From contig NW_019211457.1 in assembly GCF_002443255.2 (NCBI RefSeq), forward strand, positions 19,789,497 to 19,853,496: 64,000 nt of DNA, read 5' to 3'. Of this stretch, positions 35,969 through 47,876 are shown one piece after another. The position numbers and the translations under genes were made by a program. Positions within the stretch are counted from its first letter, which is position 1. Each line of letters opens with the position of its first letter. The DNA comes from Varroa destructor. Its lineage: Eukaryota; Arthropoda; Arachnida; Mesostigmata; Varroidae. The notes under the pieces are model-generated. The model had not been told where the DNA came from. It ran no database searches and saw only the letters and a list, made by a program, of their open reading frames with translations.

Positions 35969-37560
35969 CTGAAATTTAAATTAACGGTTTCCTAACCCCT
36001 GTAGAGCGGTATGCTGATCAATGGAATTGCCTACAATCCATAAACCAGCGCTAGTTGTCATAATATTTATCTATATGGATCATGAAGGCTGATTTTATCA
36101 GCAATCAACTGCTTCAAGCTGGGTTGGAGAATGACTGGAAAAATAATTTTTTGTCTGGCAGCCATTAAGAAGCTATCTGTTCATTTTATTACAATTCTCG
36201 AAGAGCTTGAATTCCAAGTACTTTTTAAGTGCGATGGTTCGAGCGCTAAAGGAGCTAATATCACTCCTATATAGTTTTTATATAAAACCATACAATCTAT
36301 GAGCGGAATTTAGGGATCTCAGTGACGAGATAGTATGTTCGAACTATATCCATTTCGACAATAATTAAAAGCTTCAATGGAGTATTTTTTGGGGCTGTAT
36401 TTCATGTTTTTTTATAAATATATTCTCTGTTTCTGTGTAAAATTTGCAAGTCTGACCTTTTAGATTAATCTCTCCTATACTATAAACTGAGTTCGCTGTT
36501 TTGCAGAAATTCATAAACCAATATACTATACATAAATTGGGGTTGGTAGTAATGTTCATTTATCTACACTAGTGAAAATAAAAATCTGCGGCTTTATTCG
36601 ACACAAGACGACTCCTCAGAGAGCACCGACTGGGCTGATTTATGGTGGCTTACTAGAATTCCGTCCTGGAAACGTTTGCGAGGAAGATAGAACTAATTTA
36701 GGCAAGTAGTCTTGCCCTTAAAATACAACGTATGCATTTTTCCCATAAACTGCCGCGTTAATTTGGTTACTCGTAATTTTCTTCCTTATTTTCTGCATTA
36801 TTTTTTACAAAATTCTTGAAAAATTTATATTAAATAATTATTCGGTCTTGTGAGTTTTATAAAGTGGACACAATATTGGAGATGGAAAAAAGGACATCTT
36901 TTTAGATTTTACTATTAAGTGGTAAATTAATGACTTTTCTCGAATGATAATAACGATATCAGTTTATTTTTTTTCGTTCATGCAAATAATTTTTCGACCA
37001 GCAGTTTTTTTCTTCCATAAAGCGGTGGTTGATTTGTGAAATGCTTGATAAAATCTGAGCCACCTCGGCCTGTGTATCCCATATTCTCCAATTGTATAAA
37101 ATTTCTTTTTTTGGTTAGTAGGATAATAAAATAGGGCAGACACAAGAAGCTTAATGGTGTAACATTCAATATTAGAATTGGCTGATGAGGTAATTGTAGC
37201 GTGGGAACTGGACTTTTACAACATTCTAACAGGAGAACGGAATATGCATAGTAAGACAGCTGTAACGGGATCAATATCGCCTATTGGATTGACTGAGCCA
37301 AAAAAATAGAATTACTGTAAAAGAATAGATGTAGCAAAATAGCTAGATTGGTACTCCAAAATCTTCAATTAATTACAACAGGAGAACGATAAAAATGTAA
37401 GTCTGCAATTAAACCATAATTGAAAAGGCTGATATAAGTTACATTTTGGCGAGATATAAAAAGAAATCTTCTGTCAAATACTTACGTGCAGGTTTATCAA
37501 GGGGAGATTTTTGTCTATTGATGAAAGTCTTTTGCCGAAAACTGAATCAGGATGATATAT

Positions 37561-38345
37561 ATGTTCCTACACCCAAATTTCAGTTTTCAAGCCAAAAATA
37601 CCGTTTAAATGGCAAAACCCTAACTTGATACTCTGTGCAGCGGGAATTTTTTGCTATCAGTAGATAAATCGACGAACTAGGCGAAAATGCAATACACATT
37701 TATATAGTTAAAATAAGCATTTTGGCATGGAGATGATGAAAGCTCAAATTTGGCACCTGTTTCACCATCTACTTCGCCAATCAGAAACTCTGTTACTTGA
37801 AAATTTTGAATTTTTTTTGGCAAATTTCTAATACATGTTGATAGGAAAATTAAAACGGCTGCTATGGCGAATATTTTGGTAAGATAACTTTTTTCCAAAA
37901 TATTCTCTAAAAGATTTTATGGAAGAAGAAATAAATATCAAACATTTTTTCCATTATTTAATACCACCAATAGATAGATTTCGACAAGTTGAACAGAAAT
38001 GCGATGCTATAGCTATGCTTCCTATAGCTAAAATTAATGCGCGGAAAATTCTGCAAACCAGTATGTGGTAGTTTTTCCGCGGATGTGATACTGTGTTGAA
38101 CAACTTCTATGTAAAGAAAAGCGTTCTCGGTATCAATCAAAAGCTCTCAATGGGCTAAATGTTCAATGGGCAGTATATATGCATATACCTAAACTTCATT
38201 TTTCGGTCGAAAATGTCGTTTGAAAAAATTTAACGTGATGTTTTATGCGATACGTTTTTTTAACGCTAATATATAGGGAATGAATGGAAATAAAATACAT
38301 ATCCTTATACTTAAACTCGTATTTTTGAATGAAAGTAGTGAAAAC
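37561..38345. repeat. Diverged direct repeats
   Basis: Related words recur at about 37565-37610, 38185-38225 and 38305-38340. Each has the layout CCTA/CTTA...AA-TT-CA/GT-TTTTC/TTTTTG followed by GAAAAT- or AAAAAT-like text and CGTTT in the first two. Similarity is weak and gapped. They may be remnants of one duplicated element. Confidence 0.3.
37677..37898 (-). CDS. Open frame with signal-anchor-like segment
   Basis: A 73-codon minus-strand frame has a hydrophobic stretch near its start (KIFAIAAVLIFLSTCI) followed by a polar region with two Cys near the end. That layout resembles a small secreted or membrane protein. There is no ATG at the 5' end (only TTG, with a stop seven codons upstream), so it would need an upstream exon. 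AT-rich DNA easily yields such hydrophobic frames. Confidence 0.2.
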   Translation of the reverse strand: MEKSYLTKIFAIAAVLIFLSTCIRNLPKKIQNFQVTEFLIGEVDGETGAKFELSSSPCQNAYFNYINVYCIFA

Positions 38346-39264
38346 CCTTTGCTCGTATCAGTAAAGTGACAATGCTTTTTAAGCTGCTTTGGAACGATTT
38401 TTAAGAAAATTACTAACAGGTGGTAGTTGGAAGATTAAAGTGGAAGACTGGAAGTAAATTGAAGCTAATCTATTTCGCTTATATATATAGATTTCTGCGT
38501 CAGAAAATTCGCCAAATAATTTAAAAAAAAAACTCCCAAAAATTAAAAAAGGTAAAAAAAAATTAAGCTTTGGCGACGTCCAAGGAACAGAGTTAACACA
38601 TCAACCAAAACACAAAAAATCCTCGTAAATATTTATCATATCTTCATTTAGAGTGCTACCTTCTATAAATAAGAAAAGTTAATTAAATAACGTTTAAGCC
38701 TTTGTGACATCGTAAAAACATTGTCACTCTCAGCCTCAAATAGAATATGTGAATATTTCTCATAAAAAAAAAGATTTAAAAAACGCTAGATTCCGATAAC
38801 GTTCTAGGACGAGAACTAACAGACCATCTAATTCTATCAATCTGAACGTCTATTAAAAATCGGCCCGAGAATTCGCTCGATTAACGTACGTCTGTTTGAC
38901 CCATTTCATTTCAGTCAGCACTAAAAAGGCCCGTAACCGTGTTGCACAAATGTACCAAAAGTCAGCATATTACGAGAGACTTACAACTACAGCTGGTTGT
39001 CCTGGAATCTACAGCTGGCTGAGCACTCTGGCGAGTTAGCTGGGGCAGGGTACTTTTAACGAGCTAACTGATAACTTATAGTTTACGTTAGGATGGGTGT
39101 CATATTGAAAAACCAAGTTAATTAAACCAACGGCAAAATTGACGCGAGGCAAAGCCCGAGAATCCATTCCTATGAAAATTGGCTGGTCCGAGTGCAAAGC
39201 AAGTCATTTATTCGTACCAGGAGGTTTGTAGACGTGCCAATCGACTCATGCTCCGAGTGATTCT

Positions 39265-39579
39265 TCATTTTGTTATGCAAATTTCTGTCTTTTGATAGCT
39301 GAAATGAAACTTCCTCTTTTTAGCCGCCCAAGGCAAAGCCGGCAAGGAGGGCTTTCCAAACGGGTCAACGTTAGCCATGCTGCGAAGATGTGCGAACGAT
39401 TTATTAAAATGTTTTAGAAATCGCCGCTTTGAGATATTCCATTCTTTTCTAACATCTCTGCATAATACCAGACTCAGCTGACGATGAGAAGCGAAAAATT
39501 GCTTACTTGACAACGAAACGGCTGGCAAATTAGCCAAAGATGAATGCCTAGTAAGGTGGTGTGTTGAAGATATGTTCAA
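39265..39579 (-). CDS. Basic open frame, unknown
   Basis: A 104-codon minus-strand frame begins at TTG without an ATG. Its second half is basic and balanced (VRKEWNISKRRFLKHFNKSF, then VDPFGKPSLPALPWAAKKRK). No clear acceptor or donor bounds it. It may be part of an exon or chance. Confidence 0.25.
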   Translation of the reverse strand: MNISSTHHLTRHSSLANLPAVSLSSKQFFASHRQLSLVLCRDVRKEWNISKRRFLKHFNKSFAHLRSMANVDPFGKPSLPALPWAAKKRKFHFSYQKTEICITK

Positions 39580-39619
39580 TAAAAGCTTGCGTACTTAATT
39601 CGAACTCTGGTGAGACATA

Positions 39620-41180
39620 ATTTTTAAGCATATATAACGTATGTTCCTGGATTGAAATTTTTGGGCTTGCTGTTACCAAAATAAAGTTCATTTTAAGAAG
39701 CATTGATTCAAGTGTACGTTACCAGGCAGATAAGATTAACTTACCGCCTCTCCGAGTTTGCATAGCGAACACAGATCCCGGATAAAACTCCCTATCCAGG
39801 GCCTATTCCGAAAAGGATTTATACAACATTACCATTAAACGATAATATATTCTCACAGGGGAGCTTTGCATGTTTTATGTGCCCATATCGATATTACCGA
39901 CGTGGAGAAAGACTATAAAAGTGCAGAATGTAAAAGGTGTGAATGATATCAGCGAGCAAGGCGATACATTTTGCGAGCAATACACTCCCATACGGCAGAA
40001 AACGGCAGTTCGAGTAAATAGAACTTAAATAATAACTGAGCGTTAGTTTTATTTAAGTAGCCCAAACTTTTATTGTTCAATCATCTAACAGCAGTATGTA
40101 GTCATTCTTTTTCCGATCGTCGTTGACTATTGTTGTTGAAGTATATTGTAGGAAAGTTTCTATGGGTACAGTTTTGGTTGAAGAAAAAAATTATGTCGAA
40201 AGTAAAGGATGCGATTGTTAAGCTAAATGTCAATGCATTTGTATCCAGTTGAATTGATCGTAAACCCCACCTGTTCTCGATATCAATTCAGCGTCATGCT
40301 ATAGCTATAGACAATTAAGCTAGTTGTGATGTTCGCATGGCTCATCCGTGTCTCAATGCAATTTTGTAGCTTCTGTAGAAAGCCCAGATTAAGTTAAACG
40401 TTAAGGTTGAATGTATGTGGCGTCTGTGCACAATATCATTCATAAAATCATACGCCGCTTATGTATGACGTGAGTGTCAAGAGTATCATTCACTGTTGCA
40501 GATCAGTGCTGAATAATAGGCTAGTCAGAAGCGACTATCTTTCGCGAATTTTCTCAATAGGTTATCAGTACGCAAGCATAGAATATGATTTCGCAGGCGA
40601 GTAAAACGAATGTAAAGCTTCAACACAATCGCCTCTCAACCCTACCTGTCTTTTTTCCCTATTTAGAATAGAATATTTATAGTAGTTGCAATCGGTCGCC
40701 CAATCTGCATGGATGTGGGACGAACATGTAGAACAGCTTAAATATGGTTACCCGTAGATATTGACTTAATACAGTATTAGGGTGCTAAGCCATAACTAAG
40801 GACTGACTGTGTTTTATCAACGCATCCTAAAATTTCACCAGTTTTAGTATGTGATCAACCCCTAAGGTCCTAAGCAAATATTCTCAAAATTAACACTAAG
40901 TGAATTGGGCGTACGTCCACTAAGCGACCTAAACTTGACACCCTCGACAGAGTTTCCACACTAGATCTTGCACATAACCTCCTTATGAAGAAGAGGAAAA
41001 GTTGTTTAAAATTGCCCATCTTGTCCCCCGCGTTATTTGCCCCTGCTTTCCTTTAGGCGAAGCATGGTTTATTGGGAAGTGGCTAGAGGAAAGCAAAGCG
41101 CCCGCCATTTTCTTCTATGTCTGCCTCTACTCCCTATCCGCCAAGTATAAACATACTTGAAGAGGTCCTAAGTTGCCGCA
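39620..41180. other. No supported gene
   Basis: AT-rich sequence without coherent open frames or repeats. A tRNA-like B-box word (AGAGTTCGAATTAA, minus strand) lies just upstream near 39590-39610, without a matching A box. Confidence 0.5.
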
Positions 41181-41351
41181 TGTCATGCCTACAGACGAGC
41201 ACGCCTATCTAGTGGAACGTTGCACGGCGCTGAGCACGTAGAAGAGCGACATGCTGAGAAATGCCCTTCTGTCTGGGAGTCACACAGCGGGCGATGAATG
41301 CGAAAAAGAAGCCTTCTTTCCACTGCCTGCAGTTGCGGGTGGTTGGCCTGA

Positions 41352-41375
41352 AGCAGCAGCAGCAGCAGCAGCAGC
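41352..41375. repeat. (AGC)8 trinucleotide repeat
   Basis: Eight perfect AGC units. The plus-strand frame 41261-41518 reads them as seven Gln, and other frames give Ser, Ala, Cys or Leu. It marks the left edge of the GC-richer 41.2-42.2 kb block. Confidence 0.95.
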
Positions 41376-41474
41376 TAAATGCCGGCCGTCGCATCGTAGG
41401 CGTTCGCGGCATTTCTGCTAGTGCTGGCGGCGCTACTTACACCGCCCGCTCATTTTCTTTCTGCAGCCGCAGCG

Positions 41475-42240
41475 CTAAAGATAGAGTAGACATAGACATG
41501 GAAAAAGAGGGAACATAGAATAGGGAAGATAGGGTGCGATGAAAACCCGTGTGCCACCGCCACCATATATAAGTCCGTTGGTGCCTGTGTCGTCGGCTGC
41601 TTTCCTCGCCGGCACGAGGTACGAAGGAACACGCGTAGCATTCCCAACATTCTTTCGAATATTGCCAGCAAAACTATCTCCCTGCGCCTCCTTCTTTGGG
41701 CAACAGACCAGGCGATTCAGGCGGCCACGACGTCCCTCTTTGCACACAGTTCTGCCCCCTTACAAAGAGAGCAAACGTGGATCTCTCTCTAACTCCATCT
41801 CTTTTAGTAGGCTACTGCGGGGAGCGAGCGTGATACTGCACCCCGCTAACTTCTCGCCGCCGTCGCTAGCATACCTCGATTTCTCACAGAAACTCATACA
41901 CGACAAGCACGTGTGGTGTGAATACGCGCACCCAGACATCCAAGCAATCGCCGGCTTGCAACGCATATTTCGGTGCTGCTTGCAAAAGGAAACCATGCTT
42001 GCAGCATCGCATGTTAGTGAGAGATCCTCGGTTTGCCCATTCGGGCTCATATCCGTCCAGTAGGCCATCTTTCTCCTCATTGAATGGATATCTACTGAAA
42101 CGAGTCCCTTCGCCGTCAGCCATCTAGCGCTCTCACTCTCAATCCCGCTTTGCAACCTCAACCCCCTTCGTTTGCACCGAAACGCTGTGCCGTGCACAAA
42201 ATGGATACGCATTTGCAAGTCAACGTCACTAGGGAATCTT
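41475..42240 (-). pseudogene. GC-richer coding-like region, single internal stop
   Basis: One minus-strand frame is open from about 42240 to 41475 with one stop, TAA at 41762-41760. Codons are markedly G-first. The upstream part is Cys-rich (CKQHRNMRCKPAIAW, then SHHTCLSCMSFCEKS). The downstream part is Gly/Arg-rich (RVPSYLVPARKAADDTG). The stop lies inside TTTGTAAGG, a possible splice donor. The plus strand also has a long frame (41539-42462, one TAG at 42061) ending just before AATAAA, but it is poor in acidic residues and less protein-like. The strand is therefore a judgement. No family is recognised. Confidence 0.38.
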
Positions 42241-43576
42241 ACTCTATCTATCGATTACAATGAATCAGCTGTCTACTGTACTTCACAGTATCATTTGTTT
42301 CATACTTTCGTGTCGATTCTATCTATTTCGTGTGTTCTAGTATTACTGGGACATCGCTGTAAACAAAAGCATAATATGGATATAACTAGACAGGCTCTAT
42401 TACGCGTGGCACATGAAAATCAAAGTCACAGTATAATGAACAATGATGATTTCACGAAGTAGAACATTTTTTCAATAAACTTAAGAGCAGTCTTACCGCC
42501 GGTTGCGACGAAGGCGCAATTCTCAGTCAAGCTTGTAGCATGTTAATGCTAAAACAGAAAAAGCTTACAAAACCGTTGAGGGCCTTTCATGCATTCAATC
42601 ACCTTAGGATCCTGAAGCATTATGATGAATCTTCTACTAAAAGCTTCATTCTGGCGAAATCATGATATTGCACGACAGAACTAGCACACACAACGTCTTC
42701 CTTTCCTTGCAAGTTAAGTCCGTATTGATACGAAACACAAGATAACCAAAGGGCTAAAAGTTAACACTACCGAGAAGAGCTATGGGTAAGGTTAAGCAGA
42801 AATGAGCTTGATTTGTAATCCATAAATGGAATATTAAAAACCATTTATCATGTGCAGATTTACCTGTTCGAGACGTCCTGTAGTCACAATGACAGTAAAC
42901 GAGACTTGTTAAAGTTGTTCGATAAAGCCTTCCGGAAGCTAAACATCGTTACATACATACTAAGTATATGTCTGTGTTACTATTACCGCTTTTCGGTGAA
43001 ATCGATTTCAGTTTTCACCCTGATCGCTAAGAAAACCTCGATATACTATAAAAGAGAGCTCTCGAAAGCTGAGACGGTAAACTGCAGCTAGCGTAGTTGG
43101 CCTTAACTGAAGGTATTTGCATTGTGTTCTATAATTGACATACCTAGCCTGGTCTGGGTTCCGATTTCTTTCCATCGTCATGTCCAGTGAAGATAGCTCA
43201 ATAAAAAAAATAATTCATTCTCCACTCGATTCAGAAATATCCTATATTTTGTGTTGCGAATGGTGCATATAGGAAATATGAGCAGACTGCAGCTAGATAG
43301 ATGTAGTTTACATTACTAAGGTTGGGAAAAAGTTGGCCTTAAAAAGTCAACGAACACAAGTCTGTTTACTTGTCACGAGTTCTATTGAAAACAAACAGAG
43401 TGCCTCACACTTCTGTGCTGAAGACGCGTGATGCGAACAAAAGTCACAGAGCTTAACTGATAGGTTGGTGGTCGTACGTTTAGCACAGCGGATAGACGTG
43501 AAAATACCGCGTCTGATTATTTCTGATCTGAAGATCTGACTGGGCTTGAAATGTATGTAATTAAATCATGATTATG

Positions 43577-43628
43577 ATCATATCGCCACCATTATCTGAT
43601 CACGATCAGATAATGGTGGCGATATGAT
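43577..43628. repeat. Perfect 25-bp inverted repeat, 2-nt loop
   Basis: The left arm 43577-43601 (ATCATATCGCC...CTGATC) and the right arm 43604-43628 (GATCAGA...CGATATGAT) are exact reverse complements around a central AC. Flanks do not pair further. The arms are unrelated in sequence to those at 4885-4941. Nothing marks a transposon. A recent template-switch duplication or a foldback remnant is the simplest reading. Confidence 0.97.
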
Positions 43629-43701
43629 ATATCATCAATAAAAGTCGAACCACACTAACGTAGCCATTGGTCTATCGTTCGGTTAATGCAGTTGTGTTTA
43701 C

Positions 43702-43869
43702 TTATTGTCGATACGGACCGGTAGGCCTTTCATTAGTCAGAAACGTTGCACTTTGAACGCGGCGTTGGTGACACCGAACCGACACGGTGAAATTGGAAGT
43801 TGACGACGAAGGCGATAGCCAATAGCTGTCGTCGTAGTGTTCGCAAATGTCACAAGTTTCGCTATGTGT
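43702..43869 (-). CDS. Small Cys/Ser-rich open frame with ATG
   Basis: The ATG at 43869 opens 55 codons ending TAA. The start is THSETCDICEHYDDSYW, with a C-x2-C pair, followed by a Ser-rich stretch and VRCHQRR. Codons use C/G third positions more than the flanks. Upstream the frame is open a few codons without an acceptor. It could be a short exon; a zinc site cannot be claimed from three Cys. Confidence 0.25.
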   Translation of the reverse strand, partial: THSETCDICEHYDDSYWLSPSSSTSNFTVSVRCHQRRVQSATFLTNERPTGPYRQ

Positions 43870-44492
43870 CATCGATTTTTTCTGCAATTTTGTGGCACGG
43901 GGAGTTAAGTTGATTATTGATGTTTGGGTATATTACATAAACGGCTGATGGAGAGTGGATTTTAGTTGGCTGGGCTTTTGATCACTAACTTTTGAACCAT
44001 TTGCACAGATGGGAAATGTGTCAATTTCTAGAGATTTATTATCCTACATATCAGCTATAAGGACGGTCGTTGAGGTCCAAACGAAGGTATATGTCATGCT
44101 ATACGAATTACTTCAGTATCCATTTAAGCTAACATTTCCTTTCAAGCTACTTAGCTTTTTTTTGTAGCACATTATAGCATTGGCCGCAGTCCATTATGGG
44201 TATCTATTTATTATGCACTCGATCTCTGGCAGACGCCACGCGTTGTCCCAACATCTTAATAACACGAGAAAGGCGTCTTCCATACACGTCTCCCCACAGC
44301 CGTGATGGCTCTTCGCAGTACTCTTACTGATGATGAGAACGACCTTTTCGAACGGGTGATGGACAATAGCATAGTCAAAAGGCCCCCAAAACAGTGGAAG
44401 TTTGAATTGATTTTTGTTCGTGACCTCTGATACCGTTCATGAAGATAGATACAAACTTAGATAACACTTCTAGCTGTGAATAATCATAATAA

Positions 44493-44513
44493 TAGTAGTC
44501 GTAGTAGTAGTAA
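44493..44513. repeat. (TAG)n trinucleotide repeat
   Basis: Six TAG-like units with one change (TCG), in non-coding DNA. Confidence 0.85.
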
Positions 44514-45129
44514 AAGGCGTGTACTTATATTCGAAAATAACAGGATCGCACCTATATGTTGTAGCTGCTTTTCAGAGTGAATTGAAGTTAAGTAAAACTT
44601 GCACAGAGTGGCGTCAAAGTTGCTGAACAGCTGCGGCAGGGTGGAGCAAAACCATCGACGTACGCTAATCACAACCTACCCGCAAACTTTCAGTTTCGCG
44701 TCCTCAGAACTGAACTCCATTAGGCCCATTGCGTTGCGTTGAATTTCCCTGTGTAAAAAAAGCTTTCACTCCTCCGGCAAATTTCATGAAAGAAGCTTTG
44801 TACTCTCCTGTAGATATAAAGAGCTAACGCTATAAAGACATTATGCACGATACGACATACTTACGCAAAAACGCTTCGACAAAGATGCGTGTCGTTCTAG
44901 TTTATATTGCGCTGTATTATCAATCATCATTTTAAATAGCAGCTTTTGTTATAATATGGTAAGGCTTCGTGAAGTCAGGTAGGACGGCAAGCAAATGTCT
45001 GTAGTTTAGCATGCAGAATGAAAAAGCTAGGATATAGCAAAAGCTGTACTACTTCGTACTGGTTAAGATTTAAATATACATAAGAAGTTTTTTGCCTTCA
45101 ACTGAGATTACTTGCACTCAAAGGAGGAC

Positions 45130-45420
45130 CATATATGTCAATAAGTCTCCAATTTTCGCAAGATCGTTCAGACTCTTCTTTAAAAATGGCTACAATTCTG
45201 GACTCATTCAAGGTCTCCGGGAATACATGTTGCTCAATATACGGACTATTAGTAAATATTGCCACGGGAGTCATTATCGATCGAGTACAGGTTGACGCAA
45301 GACGTTTGGCGATAGCCGGTATCTGATCATTGGCAATGGATATCACTGTGCTATTAGTTGGTTTATATAGAATTGTATGTGGCGGACAAGAAGCAAATGC
45401 AATTAAAAGGCACGTAGTTA
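45130..45420 (-). mobile_element. Non-LTR retrotransposon (LINE) reverse transcriptase fragment
   Basis: A 121-codon minus-strand frame (45463-45098) contains NDQIPAIAKRLA, then IFTNSPYIEQHVFPETLNES, then RIVAIFKEESERSCENWRLI. This follows the order of LINE reverse transcriptases: D-x-I-P...L...I-F-N-x-S...G-x-F-P-x-x-L-K-x-x-x-V-x-P-I-x-K...N-x-R-P-I-S. The NYRPIS core is altered to NWRLID. The later catalytic motifs are not found downstream, so only a short, decayed piece remains. The clade cannot be fixed; CR1, L2 or jockey-like are all possible. Confidence 0.62.
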
Positions 45421-46579
45421 TCATTTGCTTATATAGACATACGTTACTATATATATATATCAAACGCCTAAAATGCTTGTGAGTTAGCTAAATTGAAATC
45501 TATTAAGCGATCGCACTAGTAGGCACGGATATCAGTTGCATTTAGGAGACCTTTTCATGGCCTCCATCTTGTTCCTCAACATAGTTTGCATTATCCAGAA
45601 AATTTCCCTCGAGCCGTGTAGTATTCAGGAAATTTAGTCGACGTTTTCGCATACTGCTGATCACGGTAGCGTTCATCGCTTCCGCTCGACAGTTTTGCTG
45701 CCTTTAATGACAAACCAATAAAATTAACAAGACGAATACTGAACAATGGGCACCAGTCTAAGTATAAGTAGTCATTAGTTTTTGCCTGACTGTAGAAAAA
45801 TATATAAAATGCTGCTCATCAAATCAGATGCACTATATTAGTCGTAAGTAGAAGAGTTTTACGATCATTGAGATGCGGCTGAAAACTGTCAGCGTTCTAA
45901 CGAACAGAGCTTGGGGAGGCTGCAGGTTACATTGACCTAATGATATGAATGGTTCACCAATATTTTAATTATGTAAAAGCTGTACATAGGGAATAGGCAA
46001 GTTAATACCTAAACAATTGATGGATAGAAACGTTCTTGTTACCTGCTGTAATTTTCATCGTAGTTTTGCAATCCTTTATTTTAATCTTTCTCCGCTTGTT
46101 CCGCTTAACGTTGTAGAGGGCGTGGAGCACTCAGTAGGCGGCCGGCTCGCTGCGTTTGCTTGCAAAGCCGATCATTTCGATAATATATAACAACGAACGA
46201 CCTATGGACGGTTCCCTTATTATAGGTAGAGCGCTTATTTTAATATTGATGCCCGAATCTCGGCGTAAAACGTTACATAGCTCCATGGGTCTTCGGATTG
46301 TTGCTAATGACACTAGGTCTCCGAAAATATTTACATCATTGGTGTATCACTTCGGGTCAAGCTTATGTTGTCCACTCTTGGCCATTTTCTTACTATCAAC
46401 CCTTGTTCCATTGGAAACAGATATCAACCTCAACGGTATGTGCTAATGCTGTTGGATCATTTTATTCATTTGGATCATCTCAATACTTCTGCCAATCGTA
46501 TTACGGGGCATGCTTGACATAGATTGACGTTTTTGGAATATTTTAAACGCAGGGAACGTATACGGTCCCCACATCTGAC

Positions 46580-46651
46580 ACGCATTTAGCACTGGTTGAG
46601 GCACATGCACAGACTATTTTCTTGTATCCTGTTCGAGTCCAGAACCGTAAA
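46580..46651 (+). repeat. tRNA-like sequence (probable SINE head)
   Basis: TAGCACTGGTTGAGG (A box) at 46587 and TGTTCGAGTCC (B box) at 46630 lie 43 nt apart, the spacing of a tRNA. Acceptor-stem pairing is not evident and no anticodon arm is convincing. It is therefore a tRNA-derived promoter or pseudogene rather than a working tRNA. Confidence 0.55.
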
Positions 46652-46739
46652 CAAGATACGATACGAAACGCTTTCCAAAAAAAAAACTAGAAGTAACTGC
46701 CGTTAGAGTACAGATTTTTAGCTGATTTACCTATCAGTT

Positions 46740-47117
46740 CACAACTTCCACCTCGACGTTATTTGAACTTTGGGAGCCCGCGATTGCGACGTGTCTTCCT
46801 AGAGCATTTAAGACGATGTTAGTATCGATGAAACAATAGTCGATCGATCTGTTGATGATTAAGAGAAGACCCTGTGACGCACATCACTGGGCAGGGAGTG
46901 CGCTGAGGCGGACACTTGGAGTGATTACGGCTCTTATATTACTTATTATTATCTATCGAACTTCTTGCAGATAACGGATACTTTTTTGTAATGATCACCT
47001 AGTTCTGTTCGGCTGCACTGAACAAGTGAGACACATAAGCTATCGGCTTTTCGTTCTCTATTAGTACAACGCCAAAATTGTAGTCGCTTGCATCTGTGTG
47101 AAGTGTACAGATATGGG
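46740..47117 (-). mobile_element. Degenerate Ty3/gypsy-type retrotransposon RNase H remnant
   Basis: On the minus strand about 47117-47005 reads LHTDASDYNFGVVL, then NEKPIAYVSHLFSAAEQN. This is the start of gypsy-type RNase H (T-D-A-S...G-x-x-L...P-I-x-Y-x-S-R-x-L...A-E-x-N). A stop follows where the family has Y-S/T. Further down, near 46830-46740, a frame reads NIVLNALGRHVAIAG, matching the N-x-x-A-D-A-L-S-R tether between RNase H and integrase. Frames are broken between them. Reverse transcriptase and integrase cores and LTRs are not visible. Confidence 0.68.
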
Positions 47118-47876
47118 TTTTTGTATGTAAATAAAATCTCATTTATTCACGTTTGTTGGGAGTGATCAAAAACTTCAATATCATAGTCACCATTGGCAAC
47201 ACTTAGCGTCATTTGATTTATACTAGTTTTGTGGAGCTTACAGAATCAAAACATCTGATAGATGAACTGAATATTACGAGAAACATTATATCTATCAGAA
47301 TCTCTCGCTCGTCTAGGGCACTTATATGTATCGTCGGGCTCCTGAAGACCCGATTTTTTTACAGAGTTCGTGGTGAACTACTTCGCACGGCAAAGCGCGT
47401 GACGACATGTCTGTTTACCCGGCTCGTTTTTTTCCGCTTGTTGTTTCTCATCGCACCTGAACTAAAGAAAGCCCCTAAAGAAAGAAGAAAGATTTGCAGT
47501 TCCTAAAATTGGTCCTAAAAAGTTTCGTTACCAAGAATTTAAAGCGATAACATAGGTCCAAAACCAGCAGTGATGGGTCGGCTAATACATACGCGAGGCA
47601 ATTCTGGGTTACCGTGTGAAATCCCTGTGCTCTTTTGAGGAAGGAGGCTTTAACGCCATTTAATTGCTTAAAGTTTTTTCGCTACAAGATTAACTCAGAT
47701 TAAGTGTATTCCAACGTCGCGATAGGAGCTACTTCCAAATCGGATAAGCTGAACGTGGTTACAAGGGACAGGTAATGAGGCAATTTAATCGTCTATCCGG
47801 CTAACGACAACACCTTTCGGCGACTTAAACCCGTCGTATTCTGATACGTTGTACTTCTGCTTTGGCATGCACGTAG

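Noticed and set aside
37446..37628. Plus-strand 60-codon Lys/Tyr-rich frame and an overlapping minus-strand micro-exon (37486-37541)
   Set aside because: They are mutually exclusive, both short, and neither has independent support.
42172..42480. Plus-strand frame ending TAG just before AATAAA, suggesting a gene 3' end
   Set aside because: The composition of the plus frame is poor in acidic residues, and 11 nt is too short for a normal 3' UTR before the signal.
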